Under the pieces are notes generated by a model that did not search any database, was not told the DNA's origin, and saw nothing but the letters and a program-made list of their open reading frames with translations. 64,000 nt of DNA from Romanomermis culicivorax (taxonomy: Eukaryota > Nematoda > Enoplea > Mermithida > Mermithidae), in assembly GCA_963922205.1 (NCBI GenBank), contig CAWUHX010000255.1, forward strand, positions 248,001-312,000, read 5' to 3'. Below are positions 23,880 to 34,300 of this stretch, one piece after another (within the stretch, counting starts at the first letter, position 1; every line of letters starts with the position of its first letter). The position numbers were made by a program, and so were the translations under genes.

Positions 23880-24334
23880 GTTGAACAAATTTTCTAGCAA
23901 ACTATCCAAGAGCATGATTGATTTGAATTACACGAGAAATCGGTGGTAAAGTCTTCTATGATGACAAGTGAAAGTCCCAGAAAGATGGTAATCTTCCCGG
24001 CGTGAAGCGCCGGAAATTTTTTTGGGTATATTGACATTCTGGGATGCTGGAAAATCAATTTTCCGGACATTTATTTCAAGAATTAGATACCAATTTTGTG
24101 TTCAAAAGTCGTTATTTCTAGAATTTTACTTGAAAAATTTTAAAATGTGTAATTTATTTGTAAACTCTCATGAACTTGGTCGAAAATATACGAGTAAGAA
24201 GAGTATAAATTTCCGAAAGATATTTCCATGAAGCTTTCGAATTGATTTTACGTTAGCAAAGAAATAATCGCACCAAAAAGCATAGAGACTTGACGTATTG
24301 ATCTATCTCAAAAGGAAAAAATGCGATTAATGAA
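23880..24334 (+). repeat. GGCGC-palindrome repeat family, copy
   Basis: Carries AACTATCCAAGAGCATGATT, GAAATCGGTGGTAAAGTC, TTCCCGGCGTGAAGCGCCGG at 23995 and ACTTGACGTATTGAT, in the same order as the inverted copy at 44000-44660. It ends at GGTAGACA, which is also the target site of the MITE at 24343. Confidence 0.75.
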
Positions 24335-24342
24335 GGTAGACA

Positions 24343-25941
24343 CATACCTGTAAGACCTCCGACCAGTTGGGGGGGGGGGGTAAATCCGAAATTTGGGGGG
24401 GGGGGGGTAGGAAAAAGTCGAAATTTTTCCCAAAAAAGACCAAAAAACATACACTTTTTTGAAAAATTTTTTTATTTTTTCCAAACTGGGGGGGGGGGGG
24501 TTGGCGGGGGGGGGGGGAATGATTTTGGGTACAGGGTTGCAGGGTTGGCAAAAACCAAACTTTTGAAATTTTGACTTTCTGGTTTTTTGGTTTTTTTTGG
24601 GTTTTCTATGGTTTTTTTCTGGTTTAATTCTTTAGAATGTTTGATACATCAAAATAACTATGGAAAAACTGCTGGAAGCTCCCTGTATCATCTAAGACTA
24701 GTTAGGGAGCCTTAAAATGGCAGCAAGAAGTATTAATCTTATCGGAAGTGTCATTATTTTATGCTATAGGAAATCCCTATTATAGCAATAGAAATACAGT
24801 AATAGTGGGCACATAAGAGAGGAACCATGAGTGAAGAACATAAGAAAAGTAAAAATGGAACAGAGCATGCGATATGTAAGGGGTAAATTCAAGAAAAAGA
24901 AGAAAAATTACAAATAAAAAGAAATATACAATACACAATGTACGTAATCAAAACTCAAAAGAAATCAACTACAGAATTGTATCAATGCATATGCATCACA
25001 TTACATATGCACAGAAAAGTTGAAATGACACAATTTTTAAGTATATACCGTTTTCGATAAGATGCTTTTGAATTGATAGATTATCACATATGTTATTAAT
25101 ATTACAAACTGCAGTTGAAGGTCACACATAGACATTTCAGATGTTTCCAAATTTTTGCTTTTCAAACCTGTCTGCGAGCTATAACTACAGCAAATGGGTC
25201 TTATTATTATTCTCGTTTGCATGATAGATACATATTTTTGTAAGACTTTTTCTACTTAGCAGCGACATCAAGTCACATAAAAATGAGCCACTCAAAAGCT
25301 CTTCTCTTTGTCGACCTACAGTATGCTTAACTGATCTGTATAAACTGATATAAACTTTATTATTGTTGTCTCATTTATATTTTGAAATTTCGAGCTAAGA
25401 AAATTAAAAAGGTTACTGTAACAATAGATTCAGGATATTAAACTCAATCAAATTCTATAACATTTTGATGATGATATGGATCAATGGATGTCACCCCGTA
25501 TGGTCGAAGTACACTCCACGAAAGATTTAGCATCTACTTTTTTGTGAGCAAATTATAGCAAAATTCACTCATGTACTAAATGTGTGCTTGCAAGATGGAT
25601 GCAAAGGATATCGATTAATTTATATTACATCTTTTGAGTACAAAATGTAGCATAAAAATACGACTTTTTTCTACTTTGTAGTGAAGTCAATTCAACTAAA
25701 TTAATTGTTTTGTTGATATAGATAGACACCAAAACATGCCTAGAAGATCGCCTAATGTGAAAAAACAGTTTCCCAATGATTTTGGAAAAAAACCAAAAAA
25801 ACCAAAAAACCAGAGATTTTCCAATTTTTTGGTTTTTTTAAAAAACCAAGAAAACCAAAAACCAAAAAACCAAAGCCTTGCCAACCCTGCAGGGTTGGCC
25901 AAGTTGGGGGGGGGGGGTCCCCCCCCCCAAGTACAGGTATG
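24343..25941. mobile_element. hAT-like MITE, CATACCTGTA ends, split by a nested insertion
   Basis: Starts CATACCTGTAAGACCTCC, ends AAGTACAGGTATG, between exact 8-bp repeats GGTAGACA (24335-24342 and 25942-25949). Subtracting the nested element 24540-25889 and its 8-bp duplication leaves about 241 bp, the same as the uninterrupted copy at 28736-28981 (246 bp). It is loaded with G and C runs of 10-14. Confidence 0.92.
24540..25889. mobile_element. hAT MITE, CAGGGTTGGCAA ends, copy 1 (1350 bp)
   Basis: Starts CAGGGTTGGCAAAAACC and ends CCTTGCCAACCCTG. Exact 8-bp duplications CAGGGTTG lie at 24532-24539 and 25890-25897. GGTTTTTT-rich left and AAAAAACC-rich right subterminal DNA. It is nearly the same as copy 2 at 27170-28538 over its full length. 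A 61-codon minus-strand ORF (25037-25222) is kept in both copies but resembles nothing. Nested inside the MITE 24343-25941. Confidence 0.95.
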
Positions 25942-25949
25942 GGTAGACA

Positions 25950-26770
25950 TGATAAAAGCCGCGCCTGAGCCACCGTTTTTTTTCCTCGAAGATTTTTTCC
26001 ACATGAGAATCGGACCCAAAATTTTTTTCCTCATTTTCCAAAAATTTTCCCCATTTTTAACAACGCTTATAATGTGGCTACGGATCAGAGGTCCCCAAGG
26101 TCGAAAATTTAGGTAGGGGTAAAATCGTAAATTTTAAGGGTAGTACTTGAAATATGCGGTGACCTTTTTTTTTTTTTGCTCCCAACTTTTTGCCAAGGAG
26201 GGGGGAGTTGTAGTACTCTAACCATAACCACATAGAACTTACATAAATGAATAGTGCCCCTACTTTATGCTTTTTACAGTCAAAAAACATTTACTAGTTC
26301 AACTCCATTTTGTGAGTAATTCCTCAGAATCACACATTCTGCAATTTTTCTCGAATTAGTATAACCTACTGGGGAGAGGATGAAGTCTACCAAAATTTTT
26401 TGCTATAGTGAGCTGTTTTTATGGGGGTAGTAAATGAATTTCCAAATCTAAGACGGGGGTAATACCCCCCATACCCCCCCCATGGGGGTGCTCTGCTACG
26501 GATGCTTTTTTATGCATTTTAAGAGCATACCCAAGCATTTTGTTGTATTCGGAGTCAGAAACCTGCAAAAATGAGGAAAAAATTGAGAAAATTCTGGTTG
26601 TGTTTGTTAAAAATGAGCTCATGAAGAATATATTGGTGTTCTACAGGAGCAGGTGAAGCATGTTAACGATATGGTTCTCAGGAATTTATCCGCTCTATTG
26701 ACATTTTGGTGGTTCCGATTTTCACTTTCTAAAACGCTGGAAAATGAACCTTCACAACGTTGAGAAATAA
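25950..26770. other. Mixed repeat debris, one exon-like segment
   Basis: Opens with AAAAGCCGCGCCTGAGCC (GGCGC-family right part) and ACATGAGAATCGGACCCAAA. On the minus strand, 26561-26500 reads VSDSEYNKMLGYALKMHKKA after a TTTTTGCAG acceptor-like site. It looks exon-like, but I cannot assign it and no partner exon is seen. Confidence 0.35.
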
Positions 26771-28735
26771 ATAAAAATCAAACTGATGAACTGTAATTTG
26801 TTCCCCATTCCGGCGCGAAGCGCCGGAAAAATTTTCGGGTTTTTATATTCTAAAACGCTAGAAAATAAATCTCTCCAACAGATATTTATGAATAGAAGTT
26901 CTAAAATCGCAGTCTAGAATGATGTCTTCAATTTCCATCTTCAATAAACGCAAAAGTCCAGGTTGCAAACGTTTAAAAACTTCCAAGCATCGAGAAGAAA
27001 AATTGAGAGAATTGATGAAAAATGTCAATTTTGGGCGACATAATGGACTGTTAACGATTAGAAAATGAAGCGAGCTAACTTGATTGATGGAAACTGTTGA
27101 GAATTAATTAGTAAGTCGAAGTAGATATGCTAACGGCCGCGCCTGATAGAAAATAGTTAAGATTATAACCAGGGTTGGCAAAAACCAAACTTTTGAAATT
27201 TCGACTTTTTGGTTTTTTTGGTTTTTTTAGTGGTTTTTTAATGGTTTTTTTTGGTTTTTCTATGGTTTTTTAGTGGTTTTTTTCTGGTTTAATTCTTCAG
27301 AATGTTTGATACATCAAAATAACTATGAAAAAAACTGCTGGAAGCTCCCTGTATCATCTAAGACTAGTTAGGGAGCCTTAAAATGGCAGCAAGAAGTATT
27401 AATCTTATCGGAAGTGTCATTATTTTATGCTATAGGAAATCCCTATTATAGCAATAGAAATACAGTAATAGTGGGCACACAATAGAGGAACCATGAATGA
27501 AGAACATAAGAAAAGTAAAAATGGAACAGAGCATGCGATATGTAAGGGGTAAATTCAAGAAAAAGAAGAAAAATTACAAATAAAGAGAAATATACAATAC
27601 ACAATGTACGTAATCAAAATTCAAAAGAAATCAACTACAGAATTGTATCAATGCATATGCATCACATATGCACAGAAAAGTTGAAATGACACAATTTTTA
27701 AGTATATACCGTTTTCGATAAGATGGTTTTGAATTGATAGATTATTACATATGTTATTAATATTACAAACTGCAGTTGAAGGTCACACATAGACATTTCA
27801 GATGTTTCCAAATTTTTGCTTTTCAAACCTGTCTGCGAGCTATAACTACAGCAAATGGGTCTTATTATTATTCTCGTTTGCATGATAGATACATATTTTT
27901 GTAAGACTTTTTCTACTTAGCAGCAACATCAAGTCACATAAAAATGAGCCACTCAGAAGCTCTTCTCTTTGTCAACCTACAGTATGCTTAACTGATCCGT
28001 ACAAAATTTTATTATTGTTGTCTCATTTATATTTTGAAATTTCGAGCAAAGAAAATTAAAAAGGGTTACTGTAACAATAGATTCAGGATATTAAACTCAA
28101 TCAAATTCTATAACATTTTGATGATGATATGGATCAATGGATGTCACCCCGTATGGTCGAAGTACACCTCCACGAAAGATTTAGCATCTACTTTTTTGTG
28201 AGCAAAATATAGCAAAATTGACTCATGTAATAAATGTGTGCTTGCAAGATAGATGCAAAGGATATCGATTAATTTATATTACATCTTTTGAGTACAAAAT
28301 GTAGCATAAAAATACAACTTTTTTCTACTTTATAGTGAAGTCAATTCAACTAAATTAATTGTTTTGTTGATTTAGATAGACACCAAAACATGCCTAGAAG
28401 ATCGACTAATGTGAAAAAACAGTTTCCCAATGATTTTGGAAAAAAAACCAAAAAACCAGAGATTTTCCAATTTTTTGGTTTTTTTTAAAAAACCAAAAAA
28501 ACCAAAAAACCCAAAAAACCAAAGCCTTGCCAACCCTGATTATAACCCAGCGCCGGAAAATTTTGAGATTTTGACCCTTTTAAGTCCGCCAAAACGCATC
28601 TTTTCGGTTTTGGATTCCCAAAAATTTTTTCCTCAATGAGAACCATACCCAAAATTTTTTTCCTCATTTCGAAATTTTTTTCCTCAAAACACCCCATTTG
28701 AGGAAAAAAAACGGTGGCCTGAGCTACTTAATAAA
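26770..28735 (+). repeat. GGCGC-palindrome family copy split by hAT MITE
   Basis: Left part: CCGGCGCGAAGCGCCGG at 26812, then GTAGATATGCTAACGGCCGC and GCGCCTGATAG up to GATTATAAC at 27169. After the hAT MITE 27170-28538 it resumes at ATTATAACCCAGCGCCGGAA. The palindrome on the right side now lacks its left half. Ends at the MITE 28736. Confidence 0.6.
27170..28538. mobile_element. hAT MITE, CAGGGTTGGCAA ends, copy 2 (1369 bp)
   Basis: Starts CAGGGTTGGCAAAAACC, ends CCTTGCCAACCCTG. Exact 8-bp duplications ATTATAAC lie at 27162-27169 and 28539-28546. It matches copy 1 (24540-25889) with scattered substitutions and small length changes in the GGTTTTTT ends and near 25345. The high likeness suggests recent movement or a recent common source. 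Confidence 0.95.
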
Positions 28736-28981
28736 CATACCTGTAAGACCTCCGACCAGTTGTGGGGGGGGGGTAAATCCGAAATTTTGGGGGGGGGGGT
28801 AGGAAAAAGTCGAAATTTTTCCCAAAAAAGGCCAAAAACATACACTTTTTTGAAAATTTTTTTTAATTTTTTCCTAACTGGGGGGGGGGGGTTGGGGGGG
28901 GGGAAATGATTTTGGGTATAGGGTTGGCCGAGTTGGGGGGGGGGGGTTCCCCCCCCCCCAACCCCCCCAGGTACAGGTATG
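28736..28981. mobile_element. hAT-like MITE, CATACCTGTA ends, 246 bp
   Basis: Starts CATACCTGTAAGACCTCC, ends CCAGGTACAGGTATG. Flanks TTAATAAA (28728-28735) and CTAATAAA (28982-28989) match at 7 of 8. Runs of G9-G13 and C10 give strong G-quadruplex potential. Unbroken sister of the element at 24343. Confidence 0.88.
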
Positions 28982-28989
28982 CTAATAAA

Positions 28990-29200
28990 TAATGATGATT
29001 ATTAAAGTTATAACCGGCGCGAAGCGCGGGAAAATTTCAAGATTTGGACCTCCTAAAATGCACCAAAATGCATGTTTTCAATATGAAAACCCCAAATTTT
29101 TCTTCCACATTTGTGGTAAGACCTGAAAAATTTTTTCCACACTCCAGATTTTTTTTTCCACATTATAGTGCAAATGTGGAGAAAAAAACCAGTGGGTAGA
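28990..29200 (+). repeat. GGCGC-palindrome family fragment
   Basis: TAAAGTTATAACCGGCGCGAAGCGCGGG at 29004, then ATTTGGACCTCCTAAAATGC and CCACATT/AATGTGG words shared with 20470-20620 in inverse. Confidence 0.6.
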
Positions 29201-29290
29201 CATCGTCGTCGTTTATGCTAATCGGCTACAGTAAACGTGCCCATCATATGCGTACGTTGAAGCAGACAAACTTCACCGTGCAATTAAGTA

Positions 29291-29497
29291 TATAGTCGTT
29301 TTTTCCGGAATGCTTGTAAATAACGGTGGGAAGCAAATACTGCACATTAGATTTTTCTGAGGGATTAAAATTTGTGAGAGCTAAATTTTATTCTCAGAGA
29401 AAAGTCTGTCCTAGAAGCATTATGTATGTGATTTCGATGACTGAGCTAATTATTGTAATTTTCCTATTTACGAGCATGTTAGAAAAAACAGGCTATA
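29291..29497. mobile_element. Tc1-like MITE
   Basis: Begins TATAGTCGTTTTTTCCGG and ends AGAAAAAACAGGCTATA. Diverged member of the family described at 11796. Confidence 0.6.
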
Positions 29498-29699
29498 AAT
29501 AATTATAGTGATTATCAAGAAAACATGATTATCAAAACTCGAGTGTCTGCGCAGAATGATGTATATCATACTATTTCATTAAGGAAAACCCTATTCGCAA
29601 AATCCATAGTTCCAATAAAGCTGTGTCAGCATGGACTTAAGGCGCATTTATACTTCACTTGAGGAGGCCTCCTTGAGGGAGAATAACTGAAAAGCAACC

Positions 29700-31111
29700 T
29701 GTCACGTGCCGACGAATTTCGTTGAACGTCATGTGGTTCACATCACATTTTTTGTTATGTTTTTCATTACGTTTTGTGTTACAGTAATTTACAATAATTT
29801 TATGTTTCGTTTTTATAATTTTTACACGCAATTTATGTGTGTACTTTTATGTTTCGTTTCTGTTTCATCTGCGCACATTTTATTTCCGTTTCAATTTATT
29901 ATTTTCTATCGCACACGTAGACTACGGCATGTACCCGCTAGTCAAGAATTTCCGTTAGAGATAAGCTCTCGGAGCTCATCGCTGTAATTGGAGCACAACG
30001 TGCACCTTTTATCAGTAAAAACTAGTGATGTTTCGCAACGTGAAACGACTAGTTTGAAATTCTCAAACTAGTTGACGTTCCTATGTTAAGCATGGAGAGT
30101 GAAAACTCGCCCCAATGCTTAACGTTGTGAACTGGAAAATGTCTATGTGACCATAGGCATCTTCTGCAATGATTTTCGCTGCAGAAGTTAGCTTGGGGGA
30201 GTGTTAACTCCACCCAATGCATACTGTAGTTTATGGAGCCCTTTAAAAGGGCATGTTTCGTTAGTTTGTCACTCATTTTTTTGGGCCTAACTGGTTGTTG
30301 CATTTTTAGCCTGCGTCTTGCGTTTGCCGTTCGTTGTTATTATTATATTTTTATATTGTCAACTGCGTTTGCCGCTCGTCGAATAAAATTGGCATATTCT
30401 CGCCTCCGGTCTTCCTTACGTGGCCTGCCACAGTAACCCAACTGTTGGAGTCCACCACCCGTCACCGTTGATCGAGAACCCTCGTCGCCCTTCCCCGAGG
30501 AAACACTTGATACCGCTGCCTGCCGACCCGCAGCCGCATTACTGTTTACGCCGAATCGCTCCGGATTCCCGTACCCACTCATCGCCGTCTGTAGGACCCC
30601 TGCTTTGACCCCAGAACCCGTCGCCCAGCGCCGAGTACTTTGAGAAGAGGATTTAGTGAGTCTTCTCAGGGGTTATTATTGTTGAGGGTATATTTGTGGG
30701 AATCTCCCCTAAGCTAGTTTCCCTTGGAAGTATCCTCAGTTGAGAAAGCCCTCAGACCCTTAAGGTCAGGGCCAATAAGGGGACTTAGGTTAAAAATCGG
30801 GTCCCCTACAGTATGCCATTCTGCAAATGGCACCGTTCCTCATTCCCAGTGAATGAGGACTAGGGATTGGCACCCCTGACCCGGCGGCGTTGTCCATTAT
30901 TCTACAGCATAACCCAAGGACAAGGCGGAGGTACACCATAGCTTTACTTGTGGTAGTACCAGCTGGGTTAGGTTCCTGAACTGAAACCATAAACGAAGCC
31001 ACCCAATGGGGTCACAGCATGTCACTTACAGTGTCATGGCCGTATTACCTATGGGATATGGTATGGGTTTTCCCATCAATGAGACTGATCACCAATCTAC
31101 TTAATGTGACA
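29700..31111 (+). repeat. LTR-like repeat 1 (probable solo LTR)
   Basis: Starts TGTCACGTGCC and ends AATGTGACA, giving the TGTCAC..GTGACA inverted ends usual for LTRs. It carries a TATA-like CTTTAAAAGG at 30241 and AATAAA at 30382, which would bracket an R region. Shared with LTR-like repeat 2: TGTCTATGTG.CCATAGGCAT, CTGCAGAAGTTAGCTTGGG, TTGTCCATTATTCTACAGCA and GTCACTTAC near the end. No retroelement coding sequence is attached. Confidence 0.5.
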
Positions 31112-31185
31112 TGGCCCCCAATTTCAGTTAATGTGACAAACCAATCAGAATGCAGGAGTATGTCACATGCTGATCAATTTCCCAA

Positions 31186-32288
31186 TGTCACGTGATTCTC
31201 ATTATGCTGATATTTTAATTTTGTCCGTCACTTTTTATTTTTCATAATCATTTACTTTACTTCGTTACATTTATTGTTTTGCACATGCATTTTTATGTTT
31301 CATTCTATTGTATTTTCATTTATTTGTTTCTTTTTATGCATGCAGGCTACAGTATGCCTTTTAGCTAAAACCTCCACCAAAACGTGCTCCACAGGTACAT
31401 GGCTATTTAAGGTGCATTCCATGCATCTCTTATGAGCAAAATTAGCATTGTTTTTATTATGCAAAAACGATTAGCTGAGAAGTTTTTGCTGAAGACGTTT
31501 GCATGCTTAGCATAGGCACTTCAAGTCGGCCTCAGTGCTAAATGCATGCGAACCAAAAAATGTCTATGTGCTCATAGGCATCTTCTGCATCGCGTCTAGC
31601 TGCAGAAGTTAGCTTGGGCATTGAGCACTCCACTCAGGCCAGTGCTGTAGCCGACAGAGTCCTTAAAAGGACATGTCGTTCTTGATTTTAACTCATTTTT
31701 GGGTTCATCCCGTTTTTTCGTCTGTTTAGCTCTCGCGTCCGCTGCCTCTACTTTCCTAAATTTGCATATTTTATTCTACATCACATCCGCCGCCTAATTT
31801 ACATAAATTCGCCCCTCCCTTTGTGCCAGGTCATTGCCAGCATTATATTTCGAATAAAAAGAGTCATCCCCCGCCTCCAGCATTTTATTCAGTTGAAGAA
31901 TCAAGTTGGAGCACTCCCACCCATTTGTCAACCAAATTACCAACCAGGGACTCCGTTGCCTTCGTGGAAACGTTTGTAGAAGCAGGACTAGGAGAGTCTT
32001 CTCACTGAGTTAGTATTGTTGCGGGCATATTTTGGGGAACACCCCTAACCTGGCAGCATTGTCCATTATTCTACAGCAGCAACCCCAGAGCAACACCAGA
32101 GTACCTATGGGATCTTCTATAGTCAGTACTAGCTGAGTTAGGTTCCCAACAAGTAAGAAAAGCCTCCTAACAGGGTCACAGCCTGTCACTTACTGTGATA
32201 GGATCATGTCTATCAATACGATGTGGTTTACCATCAATGTGACGTAAATTTCACCTAACAGCACCAGGCTATTTCCACTTGATGTGAC
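31186..32288 (+). repeat. LTR-like repeat 2 (probable solo LTR)
   Basis: Starts TGTCACGTGATTC and ends CTTGATGTGAC. TATA-like CCTTAAAAGG at 31661, AATAAA at 31853. Diverged relative of 29700-31111 with the same order of landmarks, only 75 bp away. Either two separate solo LTRs or one element that lost its interior. Confidence 0.5.
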
Positions 32289-32289
32289 T

Positions 32290-32998
32290 TCATGGCTTCC
32301 TTCCTCGAGCAGAGAATGAATGCAACTCTGGTGAGCATACCCTAGAGGATTCAAGTATGAATGTACTCTTTTGCCAAGCATATAGGCTGCTCAAGGATAC
32401 TAGACTACAGTTCGGAGAGCAAGAGAAAATAGAACATGTTCTATTTTTCCATAAGCATTAGGGAAGAAGCGTGTAGCCCTCTTCTGATTGGTTGAAAATC
32501 GAGTCCCACCCCCTCAGGCAAACACGTTATTTTCGCTACAGTATGTGCATATAATTGGTTGAGCAAGCATTCTCCAGCACAAACTTGCTTGTTCTAAATT
32601 CAACATGAGAAAACATCATTGCATTCATGCTTATAAAAAGCGGTGTCACTGAAATTGTGCAAAAAAATTAGCACCAACGTTTCTTATATTCCATTTATTT
32701 GTAACATGTCAATCAGCAAAAAAATTAATGTAAGTTTATTTTTTTTGCCATTAAAGCTTTTATGTAATCACTATTCCACTGACTCTTCATTACCAGCATT
32801 TGTGCCTCAGTTGGTCGATGAAGGTGATTTTTCATTCTCTTATTTGATTTTTTCTTGGTGGAGAAACGAAGTTGTGGAGTCATATTCTTAATGAAAATAA
32901 AAAACATTTGTAAATTTGAGTACAAAAGTCAAAAAAATGCTCTTAACCACTTTGTTCGGTATAATTCGTTGGGAAGAAGGAAATTTCTGCTGATTGCT
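32290..32998. other. No recognisable gene
   Basis: Mixed-composition DNA between LTR-like repeat 2 and the last exon of the MULE pseudogene. Short ORFs on both strands lack family resemblance. Confidence 0.4.
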
Positions 32999-34300
32999 TC
33001 AGCAAGCAATTTTACTTTCCGCATCAACCAGCTTCGATCCTAACGCAGCTACTTCCTCAACCGACAAAAAGTCAGGTGAGCCTGCTAATTTAAGTATTCT
33101 AGCCTGAAGTAATTTGCATTCATCAGTGGTGGAATGTAGTACTGATGGAGAATTAGGCTGTACATTAAATGCTGCACTTTCAAGATCTAAAAACGATTAT
33201 GTATGTTGCAAAGCAGTTTAAAAACCAAAACATTTATCATGCCTGCTTACCCAAGTTACTAAAGTTGACAGTTGAAAGCACAGTGGCAGGGGCAGGCAAT
33301 GCCTCTTGTTCCTGTACGAAAGTGTGAACAAAATGAATGTGCTTACAAGCATGTGATGGTATTGCATTGTAGGGATAGTCACATGAATACAAGTGGATAC
33401 AAACGTTACAATACCGGCATTTAGCATCAATTCCAGATTTTGCACATCCAGCTTTAACTTTTCTGAAAGCAAAATTAACTAAAAAATTATTAACAAGTAA
33501 AATTTTCAATTTACTTGATAAAATAGGTTTGTGCCATGGGTGGCATCAATGCAGATGCCTGCTGGGCATTTTGAGCATCATTTCACATTGGAAGCTAGTT
33601 TGAATGCCTATAAAGGAGTTTCTAAACTAAAACATGTGAGATAGAGAATAATTTTACGGCTCACTTATGTAAAATTTGTCATCTTCATCCAAAGGCTTGT
33701 AGCAAATAAAAATCGGCTGCTCTCTGCTGTCATTTTCAAGGATAATGGAAACACTTTTAGCCTCATTGTCGTCCAATTGATGCAATTTCAAATGACAAGC
33801 ATTTTCGACATTAATGTTATCCTGTCGAGTAAGGAGACATTCTGGGCCATCCAGCAGAAGTTTTTCTTTATTGAGTTTAAGGCTTCCTGTAAAATTTTTC
33901 CTATGTACAGGTATCAAAACATTCATTGCTGGATTTCTAAATGCATCAAAAATTAAAAGGTACAGAGATCTATCTAATCATAAGCCTTTACTTCTAAAAT
34001 GATCCAAAATATAATCGATACTAAAATTATCTTTTATCATCAGTGAAACTTCATTTTTAGTATCATCCGAAAGTCTTAAGAGACAATGTCTGAGAGAATT
34101 CGGCTACTGATACAAGGAGTTGTGATAAGTAATAAATTAACCCTTCCTGAAACTCACATATTTGGTGTAACTTGATGCGCTAGGAACCAAAATGATATTC
34201 ATTTCGCCTAAAAATCTAAACTCACATTGCATAATTGTATTTTCTGGAAGTTCCGACCTCCACTGTGGAACTACTGGAGCTTGATAACTTTTAAAAATGA
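32999..34300 (-). pseudogene. MULE-type transposase with SWIM zinc finger, degraded
   Basis: Exon-like blocks in order: about 34158-34290 (VVPQWRSELPENT..SSYTKY), 33665-34089 (NFSIDYILDHFRSKG then, after a TGA, PIFICYKPLDEDDKFY), 33515-33607 (CIDATHGTN), 33251-33462 (SWIM finger) and 32999-33186 (C-terminus to TGA). In this family a VSVDRILDDIR-like block and a YKPQG-like block come before the MULE catalytic domain, whose first Asp sits in DATHGTN. The SWIM finger here is CRYCNVCIHLYSC..CKHIH. Breaks: an in-frame stop after FRSKG, a one-base shift just before CIDATHGTN, and absence of the rest of the catalytic domain between DATHGTN and SWIM. The protein cannot be active. The family call is secure; block limits are approximate. 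Confidence 0.8.

Noticed and set aside
25037..25222. 61-codon ORF conserved in both copies of the hAT MITE
   Set aside because: Conservation follows from the copies being nearly identical throughout; the sequence resembles no transposase part.
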